Shown: piece by piece, positions 35,519 through 47,679 of the stretch
How the letters are laid out: the number at the start of each line of letters is the position of its first letter
How positions within the stretch are numbered: the first letter of the stretch is position 1
DNA from: Channallabes apus
Taxonomy: Eukaryota > Chordata > Actinopteri > Siluriformes > Clariidae
Assembly (NCBI GenBank): GCA_030522415.1
Contig: CM060109.1
Coordinates: forward strand, 22,058,661-22,122,660
Length of the DNA stretch: 64,000 bases
Direction of reading: 5' to 3'
Program-made: the position numbers and the translations under genes
Notes under the pieces: generated by a model
Seen by the model: only the letters and a program-made list of their open reading frames with translations
Told to the model about the DNA's origin: nothing
Databases searched by the model: none

Positions 35519-36470
35519 CTAGAATATGCAACTCCGCAAACACACAGACCTTCATACTGGGGAGTCTGAGGAATTGTAAGTGGGTAATCCCTGAGAGATC
35601 CTGAGAGTATCGTGGGTTGAGAATGAAGGTTTTGAAACAAAGAAATTAAGATATAAAGTCTGTAATCTTTAAAGCTCAGCGTTGCAAAGTCACACACGTA
35701 ACTGACTGTTGGATTTTAACACTTTTATTATTACCAGTTTGTCATTTTATTACTTAATACACCAGGAACTCAGTGTAGACCTCCAACACAATTACAAAGA
35801 AAGTGTTTTAAAGTAATACATTTTTCCATCTGATTCCTGAGCCAATGATAAAAAGTACAATGGCAATAAAATTTACAATTACAGGAACTCTTTTCATACT
35901 TTTAATAATTTCAACATAGCCAGGGAAGGATTAAAGTTTACTGAAGTGTCTAGACAGTTATTGTAGTTATCGGAGACGGCGGCTGGTATGGAGTTTCTTC
36001 ATTTGTATGTATCTGACAGTCACAGATGACAAGATTCATCCCTGATCTCAAGCCTGACTTGTAGCAATGATGAGAAAAACATCTGTCTAAAATTCGTTTA
36101 ATATTATCAACATGACAGAAATATGGTACATCTGTAGAGAAGACTACAACCTTCTGTGTTTTCATCCTTGGTATCCATATTATATGTGCTCTCGCCTGCT
36201 CCGAAACTTTAACCCCTAAATGCACTCTATTGCTTACTAGTGACATGTGACAACAGTTTTTCTTTCTTTTTCAGACAAGATCTCACTTCATTAGCATTCT
36301 TCATCCTTTGTGATTCATCAATACCAAATTCCAAAAACCATGAGAAACAATAAGAAATATTTTTCAAAGAACTTCTTTGCTAACGACCTTATGTACTTAT
36401 GAAAAGTCAAAAAAATACAAAGGTTTAAAATATTTCTGTTTTCAAACCTACTCTGTAAAAATACAACACA
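35519..36470. other. stretch with one unrecognised minus-strand open frame
   Basis: A 98-codon minus-strand frame at 36246-35950 has ordinary amino-acid composition, several cysteines and a proline-rich end, but no domain I recognise and no convincing splice sites. Nothing else is seen here. Confidence 0.4.
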
Positions 36471-36473
36471 ACT

Positions 36474-36830
36474 ATCATTCGGAGATCCCTGGGTGATGCT
36501 GTAGCCTCGGGGCCTGGAGAGAGCTGACTGTCCGAGTTCTCTCAGAGGGGTGGGATGGGAGGCACTCTGCACTCTCACATCAATTGTGGCTCTAAGCCAA
36601 TCACGTGCATCTGTGAGCTCATCTGAGCAGGAGGAGAGGATAGCGATGTCCTCCAATCGAGCAATTTGAAAAAGATGCAATAAATTGGCGTCATGTGGCT
36701 CGGAGGAAACATGTGACAGTCACTGGCACTCTCTGACTGGTAGTTGTGGCCTTGATGGGGGAGTGCCCCAATGACAGGTGGAAATTGGGTATGACTAAAT
36801 TCTAAAAAAAAAAAAATGAAAACATAAATA
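36474..36830 (+). mobile_element. tRNA-derived SINE of a second large type, diverged
   Basis: GATCCCTGGGTGATGCTGTA, then GGCTCGGAGGAAACATGTGA and GGAAATTGGGTATGACTAAA with an A-rich tail. The same landmarks appear inverted in the copy at 55540-55985. The head is truncated. Confidence 0.7.
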
Positions 36831-37035
36831 GAACAAAAAATATTAATTTGGTATGAAACGCACACCTTTAATTAAGATATTTCAACTCTTATAAATTAAG
36901 CTTAAAATATGACGCCACCGTCTATTAGACATTCATGTTTCTCTTTCTCTCTCTTTTTATAATTTTTTTTTTTTTTTTTACATTTAATTCATCCCATCTG
37001 TCACTGGTTCTTTCAATGCACCAACCACCTCTCAT

Positions 37036-37880
37036 TTAGTATTTACACCCATCGGCCATAACAATAAAAGCACTGACAGGCAAAGTGAATAACATTGACC
37101 ATCTCCTCATTTGATACCTGTCAAGGAGTAGAATATATTAGGCAGCATGTGAACAATCAGTTGATGCAGGAAAAACTCTGAGAGACTTCAACAAGGGCCA
37201 CATTGTGATGGCTAAAAAGCTGGGTTAGAGCATCTCCAAAACAGCAGGTCTTCTGGGGTGTGCCCGGAATGCAGTGGTTAGTACAGACCAAAAGTATTCC
37301 AAGTAAGGACGACTAGAGAGTCATTGTTGTTCCAGGCTCATTAATCTGTAAGGGAAGCAAAGGCTAGTCTGTTTGGGCCAATCCCACAGAAGAGCTACTG
37401 TAGCATAATTTGATGAAAAAGTTATTTCTGGCTGTGGAAGCAGCTTGTTGTGTATGGGGCTGTGGAATCACAGACGGGTCAGAGAGGCCATGCTGACCCC
37501 AGTCCACTGCTGAAAGCTTCAATGGTGGACAGGGAAACATCAGAACTGGATCATGAAGCAATAGAAGATGGCTGGTTTGAAGGATTGCGTTTACTTTTAT
37601 ATCATGTGGATAGCATAGTGTGTGTATGTGTGTGTGTGTGCATCATACCCTGAGCAACTGATGGTCCCCAGGATACACTACGGGAAGAATGCATAGTGTA
37701 TACTATACTGCTGGCAAACACAGTGTGATGCTCTGGGCAAGGTTCTGCTGAAAAACCTTGTTCCTGGCATTCATGAAGATTTAAATTTGACATGTAACAC
37801 CTACCAGAAATTGTTGAAGACCAAGTATTGCCTGATTCAGTGGCCTCTAGCAGGATAACACAATTGAAATCTATCCAAAA
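37036..37880 (+). pseudogene. Tc1-type element relic, plus strand
   Basis: Starts CACCCATCGGCCATAACA-like, then an N-terminal segment with the sense of NKGHIVMAKKLG near 37188 and of ISKTAGLLGC near 37230, a linker near 37340-37460 and a catalytic-domain piece with the sense of SVMLWARFC near 37725. Frameshifts and stops are frequent and the 3' end is missing. The same family lies at 5745-6065 and 54030-54600. A short GT run has grown near 37617-37640. Confidence 0.6.
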
Positions 37881-37889
37881 GCTTATTTT

Positions 37890-38073
37890 ATTAGACATCC
37901 ACTATAAGCACTATTGCGGTACTTAGTCGGGAAGCTATGCTCAAAGTTTTCTGATTGTACTTCCAGTTTTTTTCCACCCTGTGGTGCACTAGTGAGGATG
38001 AATGCATTAAGTCAGAGAACCACAAGAGGGGGTCAGAGACTGCAGTGTCATTATGTACAAGGGTTAGTGTATA

Positions 38074-38115
<42 letters not shown>

Positions 38116-38740
38116 CACACACACATTGCGTTTGTGTGGACACTTCAGCAGAACTGATAAGATAGCACTTGTGGCTGAAGGACTCTGATTCACTACAGAA
38201 GCATGCCAAGGACAGAGAACGAGCGAGCTTGTTTTTCAGGGGAAGAGACAGTAATTGGCTGCGGCAGGGCGTTTGATAAAGAATAGTCCACTAAGCCTGC
38301 GCAGCATTCCCCCCCCCCCCCCCACCCCACCCCCCCGTAAATATCAGGTTGACATTTTGTCCTCCAGGCCTGCACACTCAGGACGATTTTCCACCAGTGA
38401 ACTCTCTTAAAATACATTCGTGCCAAGAAGTAAGACGACTGATTTGTCCAGATGATGCCTCTCTTACAGACTGCAGTGCTGTATGTCTGACTTATGAGAC
38501 TAAGGTTATGTTAAAGCTCAATTTTATAACAACAGGATGCTGAAGAAATGCAGCCTGTTTTCTCCGGACAATATCATCTAATCGTAAACAAGCACGGAGC
38601 TCAATTGAGCAGGAAATGACTCATTGTTCATCTCACTGTTGGGATTTCCGCTCATAAACTAATTCCCATTTGGACAATTTTTGGAGTTTAGATTCGGGTG
38701 ATTTAAGAAAACAATCACTGTCTCGTCAATCACTGTCTAC
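37890..38740. other. stretch with CT and C homopolymer repeats
   Basis: (CT)n at about 38077-38112 and a C-rich tract at about 38309-38336. No gene seen. Confidence 0.6.
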
Positions 38741-38749
38741 TGTGGAATC

Positions 38750-39005
38750 ACGCCTCCAGAGTTGAGGGTTCGAATCCCACCTTTTATCTGTTTACATGTT
38801 CTCCCTGTGCTTGTTAGGTTTCCTTCATAAACTCTGGTTTCCTCCCGTTGTCCTGGCAATTCCAAAATTCACCATAGTGTGTGAGTGAGTGAGTGTGTAT
38901 ACTCCTATGCCCTGTAATGAATAGGCACCCAGTACAGGGTGTAACCTCGAGGCCCCTGGGAAAAGCTCCAGGTCCAGGATAAGTGGTATCGAGAATGAGT
39001 GAGTG
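38750..39005 (+). mobile_element. DANA-like SINE, partial
   Basis: Inverted-free copy with B box GGTTCGAATCCC (38767), TTTACATGTTCTCCCTGTGC, CACCATAGTGTGTGAGTGAG and the AATGAGTGAGTGAG tail. The A-box half is lost. Confidence 0.75.
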
Positions 39006-40830
39006 AGAGTGTCTTATGTTCTGGCTCTGCTTACTGACCCTTCCACTGATTCATCCCTCTCTCACACGCTCTCTCACACGCTCTCTCTCTCTCTCTCTCT
39101 CTCTATCTATATCAGTGGTGAATGAAGTACACACACACGCACAAAGAGTAGAGATACCTGAGGTAAAATATAACTCTAGTAAAAGTCCTCCATTTACATT
39201 TTCACTTGAGTAAAAGCACAAAAGTACTTGCCTTCAAATCTACATAAGTACATGAGAACAAAAATACAAAAAAATGGAAAAATCCAAATAATTTTTTAAA
39301 CCAAATATCCAAGATATTAGTATCTCTCTGTTTGATGAATATTAATCATTGTTTCATGTGTTTGATGTGTAACAGATATACTGAGCCACTGGGTTGGTTG
39401 ATTGTTGTTGGTTGATCACAGGCTGTGGAAGCTAAAATGCTAGAAATGTTAATGTCAGTTGGCTAAAGTACTGTAGAACTCAATTACACCTGCCAACTGT
39501 TTTTGAATCATCAACTGCATACAAAACCACTCAATATAGACATTATATACCCAAGTCCTAGTGTTAACATTGAATGTTTACAGTTTCACTATATAAGAGC
39601 ATTCAGCTGAAAAGCTTTGGTGAACAATAGCTCGCTAATGGAAGCAGCTTCTAGTGGTTACTACTGTAGCTGCAGCCTGCGTTGCTGTTGTTGTGTTGTG
39701 TTATGTTGTGTTGTGGGGTGTTGTGGTGTAGTACCGCCTCACTGCTCGATAGGTACCAGTACTTAGCCAACTACTGTATCAGGCAAGGCACAAGATTTAT
39801 ACTCAACGAAAGATACTGCTGCTGCAAGCTAACATTAGATTATCCATGAAAAAAATCAACTTCTAGTTTTCTAGATTTAACAGCGTATTATGAAGGCAGG
39901 GAGAGAAAGCTTTTGAAATTTTATCTAGGAAGATATTAATAGGTGCAACCAACAGGTCAAAGTCAATCAGTCAAAATAAAGTATGTGCTATACCCTGATT
40001 AGAGTCTTTCCCCGCCTCCCTCCAAGTAAGAAAGTGGTGTAAAAGTAAAAAGTAAAAATCCCACATAATGGAAATATGTAAGTAAAGTACAGATGTTTAA
40101 AAAGATAATAACTTCCCAGATAGCAGAACAACATTGAATCATCGTTGAATCAACATTAAAGCATCAACCAACTTGTTATTGAATCAATGTTGAAATTTCA
40201 ATGTTAAATGTTGATTTTTCATCAGGTTTGCACCTTGAAATAATGTTATTTCAATGATGAAAAATAGATCAAGATGGGCATAAAATCAATGTTTGTTCAA
40301 CGTAAATTCAATCACTTATTTTACATTGAATCAACATTGAAACAATTATAGTTTAGTCTTGCTTTATGAACAGCAAGATTCTATGACAGTAAATCATGTC
40401 CGTTTTGATTTATTTCTTTAAATCAGAGACCATGTAGGGCTGAAAAGCTTTTTTTTTTTTTAAACAAAAAGTCAGTAACTCAACATCCTTCAGTTTACAT
40501 GTAAACATTTATTTATGCTCCATACCGATTTAAACAGGAAGTAACATCACAATTACAATAAAACAACTATATAATAAAACACACTACAACTTACATACAA
40601 ATTATTATAAACTGGATGACAATATGACTTTTTAGAAGAGAACTATTAGAAGAGATTGTTAATTCTGAATTCATAAAACAGAATCTAACTGCCAAGAGAA
40701 GAGACTGGAAAACCATAATATAAAAATGGCAGCCTGCCTCAGCAAAATTCAGTCAAATGCAAATAGAAACAACCAAGTCAGAAACACAACAGATGACTGA
40801 AACATTATTCGTAAGTTGAAATGTATTTAC

Positions 40831-40997
40831 TCAGCAAAACAGATAATAAGACATGAGTCTGAACTTATGGTTTTCCACCACGAGCAATTCCCCCCCAGCC
40901 GTTCTGGGGCATAACGAAGCCATTTCTGAACTGTTGAAGCAAAGAAACTCTGTGGCCTCCTTTTCTTCAGCTTTCAGCTGTTGTTGTTGTAGTGCAT
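40831..40997 (-). other. candidate terminal exon inside the piggyBac-like element
   Basis: On the minus strand a pyrimidine-rich stretch and TTTAG precede an open segment of about 55 codons (ALQQQQLKAEEKEATEFLC...) that ends in a stop at 40831; AATAAA-like tracts on the same strand follow near 40560-40600. This looks like a last coding exon of a gene carried by the element, but I do not recognise the protein. Confidence 0.3.
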
Positions 40998-41195
40998 CTA
41001 AAGAATGAAAAACAAACAAAAGGTTAGAACTATACAATGCTCTAAAAACTTGGAGTGGTAGTTGTTTATGAATGACAGAAGGTGGGTCCTAAATTTTTGG
41101 AAATGTGACTTTTACAAATGTACAGATATGCAACATATGTTTTGAAATGTCCTACAATCTTCCATAGATACAATGCACACATTAGATTTTTTTTA

Positions 41196-42572
41196 CAGGT
41201 CCTTCTCAAAAAATTAGTATATTGTGATAAAGTTCATTATTTTCTGTAATGTGCTGATAAACATTAGACTTTCATATATTTTAGATTCATTATACACAAC
41301 TGAAGTAGTTCAAGCCTTTTATTGTTTTAATGTTGATGATTGTGGCATACAGCTCATGAAAACCCAAAATCCCTATCTCAAAAAATTTGCATATTTCATC
41401 CGACCAATAAAAGAAAAGTGTTTTTAATACAAAAATAGTCAACCTTCATATAATGATGTTCAGTTCTGCACTCAATACTTGGTCGGGAATCCTTTTGCAG
41501 ATTCTTGTGTCTTGTGTCTCTCAACTTTCTCTTCACAATATCCCACAGATTCTCTATGGGGTTCAGGTCAGGAGAGTTGGCAGGCCAATTGAGCACAGTA
41601 ATACCATGGTCAGTAAACCATTTACCAGTGGTTTTGGCACTGTGAGCAGGTGCCAGGTCGTGCTGAAAAATTAAATCTTCATCTCCATAAAGCTTTTCAG
41701 CAGATGGAAGCATGAAGTGCTCCAAAATCTCCTGATAACTAGCTGCATTGACCCTGCCCTTAATAAAACACAGTGGACCAACACCAGCAGCTGACATGGC
41801 ACCCCAGACCATCACTGACTGTGGGTACTTGACACTGGACTTCAGGCATTTTGGCATTTCCCTCTCCCCAGTCTTCCTCCAGACTCTGGCACCTTGATTT
41901 CCGAATGACAAGCAAAATTTGCAACCTGTAGCCCATTTCCTGCACACGCCTGTACACGGTGGCTCTGGATGTTTCTACTCCAGACTCAGTCCACTGCTTC
42001 CGCAGGTCCCCCAAGGTCTGGAATCGGTCCTTCTCCACAATCTTCCTCAGGGCCCGGTCACCTCTTCTCGTTGTGCAGCGTTTTCTGCCACACTTTTTCC
42101 TTCCCACAGACTTCCCACTGAGGTGCCTTGATACAGCACTCTGGGAACAGCCTATTCGTTCAGAAATGTCTGTGTCTTACCCTCTTGCTTAAGGGTGTCA
42201 ATGATGGCCTTCTGGACAGCAGTCAGGTCAGCAGTCTTACCCATGATTGCGGTTTTGAGTAATGAACCAGGCTGGGAGTTTTTAAAAGCCTCAGGAATCT
42301 TTTGCAGGTGTTTATAGATAATTAGTTGATTCAGATGATTAGGTTAATAGCTCATTTAGAGAACCTTTTCATGATATGCTAATTTTTTGAGATAGGGATT
42401 TTGGGTTTTCATGAGCTGTATGCCACAATCATCAATATTAAAACAATAAAAGGCTTGAACTACTTCAGTTGTGTGTAATGAATCTAAAATATATGAAAGT
42501 CTAATGTTTATCAGTACATTACAGAAAATAATGAACTTTATCACAATATGCTAATTTTTTGAGAAGGACCTG
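41196..42572 (-). pseudogene. second Tc1-type transposon, degraded, minus strand
   Basis: TA-flanked element (41194-41195 and 42573-42574) with terminal repeats of about 200 bp starting CAGGTCCTTCTCAAAAAATT. The repeats hold an outer and an inner copy of the TCTCAAAAAAT motif (IR/DR layout). The transposase survives as two overlapping out-of-register frames: 42107-41760 (helix-turn-helix part, RKRCTTRRGDRALRK) and 41947-41396 (catalytic part, with QHDLAPAH and SPDLNPIENLWD). The region of the first catalytic aspartate and the C-terminal end are deleted, so the enzyme is dead while the termini remain well preserved. Confidence 0.9.
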
Positions 42573-44589
42573 TATGTGTTATTTCACAATCTGCAAATGT
42601 TGTCCTACAACGTACATATTCAATGCTATGAAAACAAATATACTTAATGTAACAATGTAGTCTTTTATGTGCAAAAAAAAAAAAAAAAAAAAAAAAAACC
42701 TGTAGGACAAAAAAAAAAATAAAAATCAATCCGTGGCGACGGTTTTGCAATTTGTCCCCCACACTCACAAATACTTAAACTGTTCCCTCAGTTTAACAAA
42801 TCGTGGCCACGGATTAACAAACTGTATGCACAAATTTCCAATCCGTACGCTCAGATACCGTACTGTTTGCATATTTATTCTTAACGTGAAGACTTATTTT
42901 GGTGATTTTATTATAAGCTTTTTACCCAGAGTTAGATGCATGCTGCACTGTTAATGTTATTATTAAATAACGCCTATTATTACATTGCATTTAGTTTGAG
43001 AGCAAAGTAATGACAACATAAACTGTACATTATTTGTTTTGCATTGCTTTTTACCTTCTCCTCAAACTCACACTGCATGATTTTCAAAGTCATCGGATCA
43101 CCATTGTTTTCACACTGTACTATCTGTGGTAGCATTTAGTTGCTGCTGTGTTCACACTGCACAATGAATTGGCGACAGGAGATTACACACTGCATGACTT
43201 TACAATAGGATGAATCGCCAACAACTCTGTCTGGTGTGCAAGCTACAGCCAAACGCACACAAGAAGTGATAAGGAAACAACGCAAGATCATGCTGACATT
43301 GTGGTGTATAATTCCTCCCCGAACAAACAATAATTAAAAAAAGATGACGTCCTTGTTTAAGATCCCATATGGTCAAAACTGAAATTTCATGGCTTTTTTC
43401 ATGGTAACTGAGGTCTAGGGGCTATGTAACTACCATATAAGTTTCAAAACAGTCAATCCACAGTAGAATGCACACAGCTTGCATAAAGTAGCTCTGCCTT
43501 TTCACGAGCTGCTGTGACGTCCAATCTACTCAGTCACCGCTTTCAGTCACCATCAACCACCATCCCACCCTTCTTTTGCCAAAACATCACGTCCATGCCA
43601 TTGCTGAACAACAATAACATGAAAACAAGTCGAAAAAACGCTGTTCAGTCGATAGATGTCGAAACTACATCATTACACAGGCTTCCGAACAACATTAATA
43701 TAAAAGACCAGAGGCACGTCAGCTTCAGCATCTTTCACACAGCCATTCCATTAAACTTTAAAAATGTACATTAAAAATTGTATTTAATTAATAGAAGTTA
43801 ATTGATAAAGAAAATCTATTTATGACATTTTTGACAGCATTATGATTATTTATTAAAACTTCAGACAACAACAATTAGTGCCACGAGGTTATTTGCAACA
43901 CTATATGTTCTACAAAATAGAGGACTACACACCTTACAGCGCAATATAATGTGGCTTTAGAAGAGGAAAGGTAGGATTAAGAAGTGAGAAAGTGATGAAT
44001 TAGTATTATAGGTCCCAAGCAGATACAGTAACAATAATGGGTGCCCTACCTTATGCAGTCTCCATTGATGGCTAATAAACATTGATACAAGTAGGTTATG
44101 GTTAAAGTGGTGAACTTATAAAGTCTTAAATATTTTGTTTTCCCTTCTCAACGCATTATGCATTTACTCACCAATAATGGCTACCTTTTTAATTTGGTCA
44201 AGTCTCCAAGTCGAAGGAGCCCAGCAGCAGATTCCGTACCATGGCAGTAGCAGAGGTGGCAAGGCGGGCTGCTCTCCACACTTCTGCCTGGCAAAACACC
44301 CCAGAGCCCTTTATAACTTCAATTTGAAAAATTATTTCACATCACAATATTAATTTATTGGCAACTTTTAGAAACTTTTCATGTTTCATACTGATTCTTA
44401 TGTTTAGCTTCCCAATAGTTAATAGGATTTTATGTATAAATGCAGATTAATGATAATCTGGACATTCTGGACATTTGTTTACATGCAGGGTAAAACTGCA
44501 ACAGTACAAAATAAAAACTGAAAAAAGACGGACATTCAGAGTAAAACAGTGCAAGATAAAAAAAAAACTGTACAAAACATACATGCAGG

Positions 44590-44925
44590 GTAAGCATTGG
44601 TGGGAGCAATGTCCAAGCAGTGTAGAGAAATATTTCTGTACGGCTTCATTGTTTTGTGCTGTGTAGTATAGTATTGTAATAGCTGATCAGAGTGATCAAC
44701 TCCCCATGTGCTGGTTGTACGCAGTCACAGGACATGGAAATGTCTTTGTAGTCCATGTACCTTGTAATTTCACCCTCATCTTCACCGCGTATACTGTATA
44801 AGCAGAATGGATGGTAGAACAGGTAGATACTTCTCGTGTGTCCATCCACTTCACAAATACAAGAGGTCCATCTGAACGGAGCTTGCGTGTCCTGATGTGA
44901 GGGGCTGGTGAAGGCAAGGGTGATG
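44590..44925 (-). pseudogene. piggyBac-type transposase fragment
   Basis: Minus-strand frame 44932-44696 contains VKWMDTREVSTCSTIHSAY and a GTWTTKTFPCPVTAYNQHMG segment, the C-terminal portion of PGBD/piggyBac transposases. The expected next segment (like SDQLLQYYTILHSTKQ and then YRNI..HCLDIAPTNAY) continues in other registers to about 44590, showing frameshifts. The earlier catalytic part with the aspartate triad was not found. It supports assigning the surrounding 7.4-kb element to piggyBac. Confidence 0.75.
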
Positions 44926-45662
44926 CAGACACATTCCAAAAACAAATAAATAAAAAAATGTTAACCTATACTGTTCAGAGTAAATGGATGTGCAATTAAT
45001 ATGGATGCACAATATATACAGTACAGAGATGACCAAAAATGTATCCACACTTCAACATGAAAAATATACACCTCTCTTCTGTAGGTCACATGACAGCATC
45101 AATGATGGTGATAGATAATACTACACACTGCTGCCATAATTCAATTTGTGTTTTAAAAAACACCATCCACTGGACATTACACACATATTGAACACATTCT
45201 AAACAATTACATCTTATCAGGTATTTGTAAATACACGCTAAACAAAAGGGATTATATACATTTACACCAAAGAAATATTCATAAGCATCACTTAGCTACA
45301 TAAGGCAGTATTTTAGCCACCTGCAACTTGCTTGTTTGTGCTAAATAACATTACCGATAGCAGTGTTATAAGCTAACCAAAATGGAGCCAAATACACATT
45401 AGCAACCATAATCTAAAGCTATCCAAAACAAGGTGAATATAAACATCTGTAAACTCCATAAGGCATTAGCTTAGCCACCGGGAAATATCATGTTTGTGCT
45501 ACATGAGGCAGCATGCTAGCATGATTTACCTAAACTATATAAATGGCATTGAAAGCCAATGTGTCACACAAGCTGACAAGAGCTAGCTGTAGTGAGGAAA
45601 ATATTTACTAATATTAGTTTAATATTATCAGAATAAGAGTTATATAAGACTTAATAACTTAC

Positions 45663-45841
45663 CCAGTGTAGCATGGGTCTATTCTCTGTTCAAAATGCTC
45701 CCGTTCGTCGTCGGAATCACACAGTCTTCTTCTGAGGTAAATGTAAACTTTCCAGAACATTCTGAAGAGTTTCCTCGGATGTGTAAGCACGTGCCATCTT
45801 CCAAAACGTGCTGAAAACTCACTGAATCGGAGTATTTTCAA
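45663..45841 (-). other. candidate exon with consensus splice donor
   Basis: A minus-strand open segment from 45841 reads into RRLCDSDDEREHFEQRIDPC and is followed exactly by a donor (CACTGG|GTAAGT at 45663/45662). An acidic N-terminal segment would be compatible with the first exon of a piggyBac-type gene, but this is inference. Confidence 0.3.
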
Positions 45842-46129
45842 ACCTGTCTCTCTGTGTTCGTTTTTTCATGCCGGTGTCCGGGGGCGTGGTCTAGTATGTA
45901 AATTACCCGGACTGATTTCCGTGTGATTGGCGTGTGGGCGTGTCCTGCCTCGGGTCATTAGCATATAAGTGTGACAGAAATTCTGTGCCTCTCCTTGGTT
46001 TCATACGGATTACATAAACTGAGAATATTTGTTTTCAATGTGACTTGCATCATTTAAAAGTAGACACTTTAAGCTTTATATAGATATATTTCTCATTTCA
46101 GTTAATTTTAGTGACGTGTTTTAGAGACT

Positions 46130-46810
46130 GAGGTTTCATATATGTGCATATATCCTCATATACTGTATGTGGCCAATTAGGATTAGTTTTTTGCATTTTT
46201 TTTTGTTAGTTCTTAGTTATTGCCTTGATAATAGAAAATATGAGCTAGGCATCATGTATGACAGTTGCCAAAGTGAGATATGAGCTAAAATGACCAGATC
46301 CTGCCATAGGAGACATATCTTGTATGTACATATACTGTAGGGCTTATATGTGGATATAAAGAAGCAATACAGGAGACCTATATGGCCTGTATATGCACAT
46401 ATATGCACCTCAATGTTGCCTACATGTGGCATATATACGCATATATGCAGCATATATACGCATATATGCAGCATATATATTATCATATATGTGCATATAT
46501 ACTGCATATAGGTTTCATATATGCGCATATATCCTCATATTTACATTTACATTTAGGCATTTGGCAGACGCTCTTATCCAGAGTGACTTACATTTTTATC
46601 TCATTATACATCTGAGCAGTTGAGGGTTAAGGGCCTTGCTCAAGGGCCCAACAGTGGCAACTTGGTGGTTGTGGGGTTTGAACCTTAGTCCAATGCCTTA
46701 ACCACTGAGCTACCCCTGGCCCCATATAGGTGCGGTTATATGCGCATATATACTGCATATAGGTTTCATATATGCGCATATATCCTCATATAGGTTCTTT
46801 CCATGTGGGG
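46130..46810. repeat. array of palindromic TATATGCGCATATA-type units
   Basis: Alternating purine-pyrimidine units (CATATATGCGCATATAT, GCATATATACGCATATATGC) recur with longer phrases such as CTGCATATAGGTTTCATATA at about 46502 and 46752. A SINE has inserted in the middle (46541-46722). It probably represents the palindromic body of a small DNA element. Confidence 0.75.
46541..46722 (-). mobile_element. tRNA-derived SINE
   Basis: Minus-strand head GTAGCTCAGTGGTTAAGG (A box) and GGTTCAAACCCC (B box), then TTGAGCAAGGCCCTTAACCC, TAAGTCACTCTGGATAAGAG and the tail ending in TAAATGTAAATG units. CATAT stands at both borders. It is the more complete relative of the copy at 13625. A V-SINE-like family is likely. 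Confidence 0.82.
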
Positions 46811-47137
46811 CACGCACACTGCTCTGGGTCAGACACAGACAACGGGAAACAGGAACTAAGCTCTCAAACAAATGCTTCCCAACAGAATACCGTAGGTCGC
46901 ATCGCCAAAATTCTTTCACCGTGAGTGGCAGGAACTTCCAGACTACAACATATTGAATTCTCATGCCTGTAGAGTGTATTATAATGACGTGGCGACAGTG
47001 TAAAAACACCCTCCGATGTTAAATGCGAGCCGAAAATTGAGTACTTTTGAACGGCAAACAGGAATTAAGCTCTCAAGTGAGTAAACTAGACAGCAAGGTA
47101 AATACACAAAACTTACCGTCAAATTATTTTTTCCCCT

Positions 47138-47138
<1 letters not shown>

Positions 47139-47178
<40 letters not shown>
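47139..47178. repeat. (TA)n microsatellite with T tract
   Basis: TA run followed by about 15 T residues (47180-47194), inside the piggyBac-like element. Confidence 0.9.
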
Positions 47179-47193
<15 letters not shown>

Positions 47194-47679
47194 AAGCACC
47201 ATGGCAAATCTCTTGTAGTCAATTTTTGAACCTGTTTTAAACACATACACACATGCATACACATTTTTATAGAAATGCACTTAGTTAATTTAATTTGCCT
47301 TACATTGTTGAATGAGGATGGGTTCCACAACCAAAAATCAACATTGATTCAATGTTTGTCTTTTCAACACTGAAAAGCATTGAATTATCAACATTGATTC
47401 AACATTATTTAGCATTGAAAAATCAACCTCAACCAAAATGATGATTCTGATGAAATTTCAACATTGAATCAATGTCACCTTGCTATCTGGGTTAGGTACA
47501 GTAACATATTACGTTTTCTTCGTTACTGTCCTTTACTCTCTCTGCTACTTTTACCATCCATGTACCTACCTACAGTGTTGTTTGAAAGAACCTAATTAAA
47601 CTAATGAGGCTAAACAAATAATATACCTGGTCATTTATATATAAGCAAAATGTGAACCTACCTACTTTTCCCCACAGTT

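Larger units (their letters stand above)
40115..47491 (-). mobile_element. piggyBac-like transposon (7.4 kb, degraded, nested insertions)
   Basis: Inverted ends CCCAGATAGCA (40115) and TGCTATCTGGG (47481-47491) are followed inward by related ATTGAATCAATGTTGA-type subterminal repeats on both sides (40131-40340 and 47330-47478). The right flank reads TTAG and the left flank ends CTT where the invaded MITE would be expected to read CTTAAG, which fits insertion at TTAA with decay. The minus strand keeps a piggyBac-type transposase fragment (44590-44925). A Tc1 element (41196-42572) and a SINE (46541-46722) were added later. Between 42720-42900 and 43060-43330 are further repeat-like segments I cannot classify. 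Confidence 0.55.
39113..47545. mobile_element. hAT-type MITE split by a 7.4-kb insertion
   Basis: Left part 39113-40114 starts CAGTGGTGAATGAAGTACAC, and has AGTAAAAGTA-type tracts like the MITE at 22123. Right part resumes after 47491 with TTAGGTACAGTAACATATTA and TTCTTCGTTACTGTCC, the continuation expected for this element style. Its outer right border and target duplication are unclear, so the right limit is approximate. Confidence 0.5.

Noticed and set aside
46382..46623. Frames with repeated Ile-Tyr-Ala units on both strands
   Set aside because: They arise from the TATATGCGC palindrome array and a SINE.
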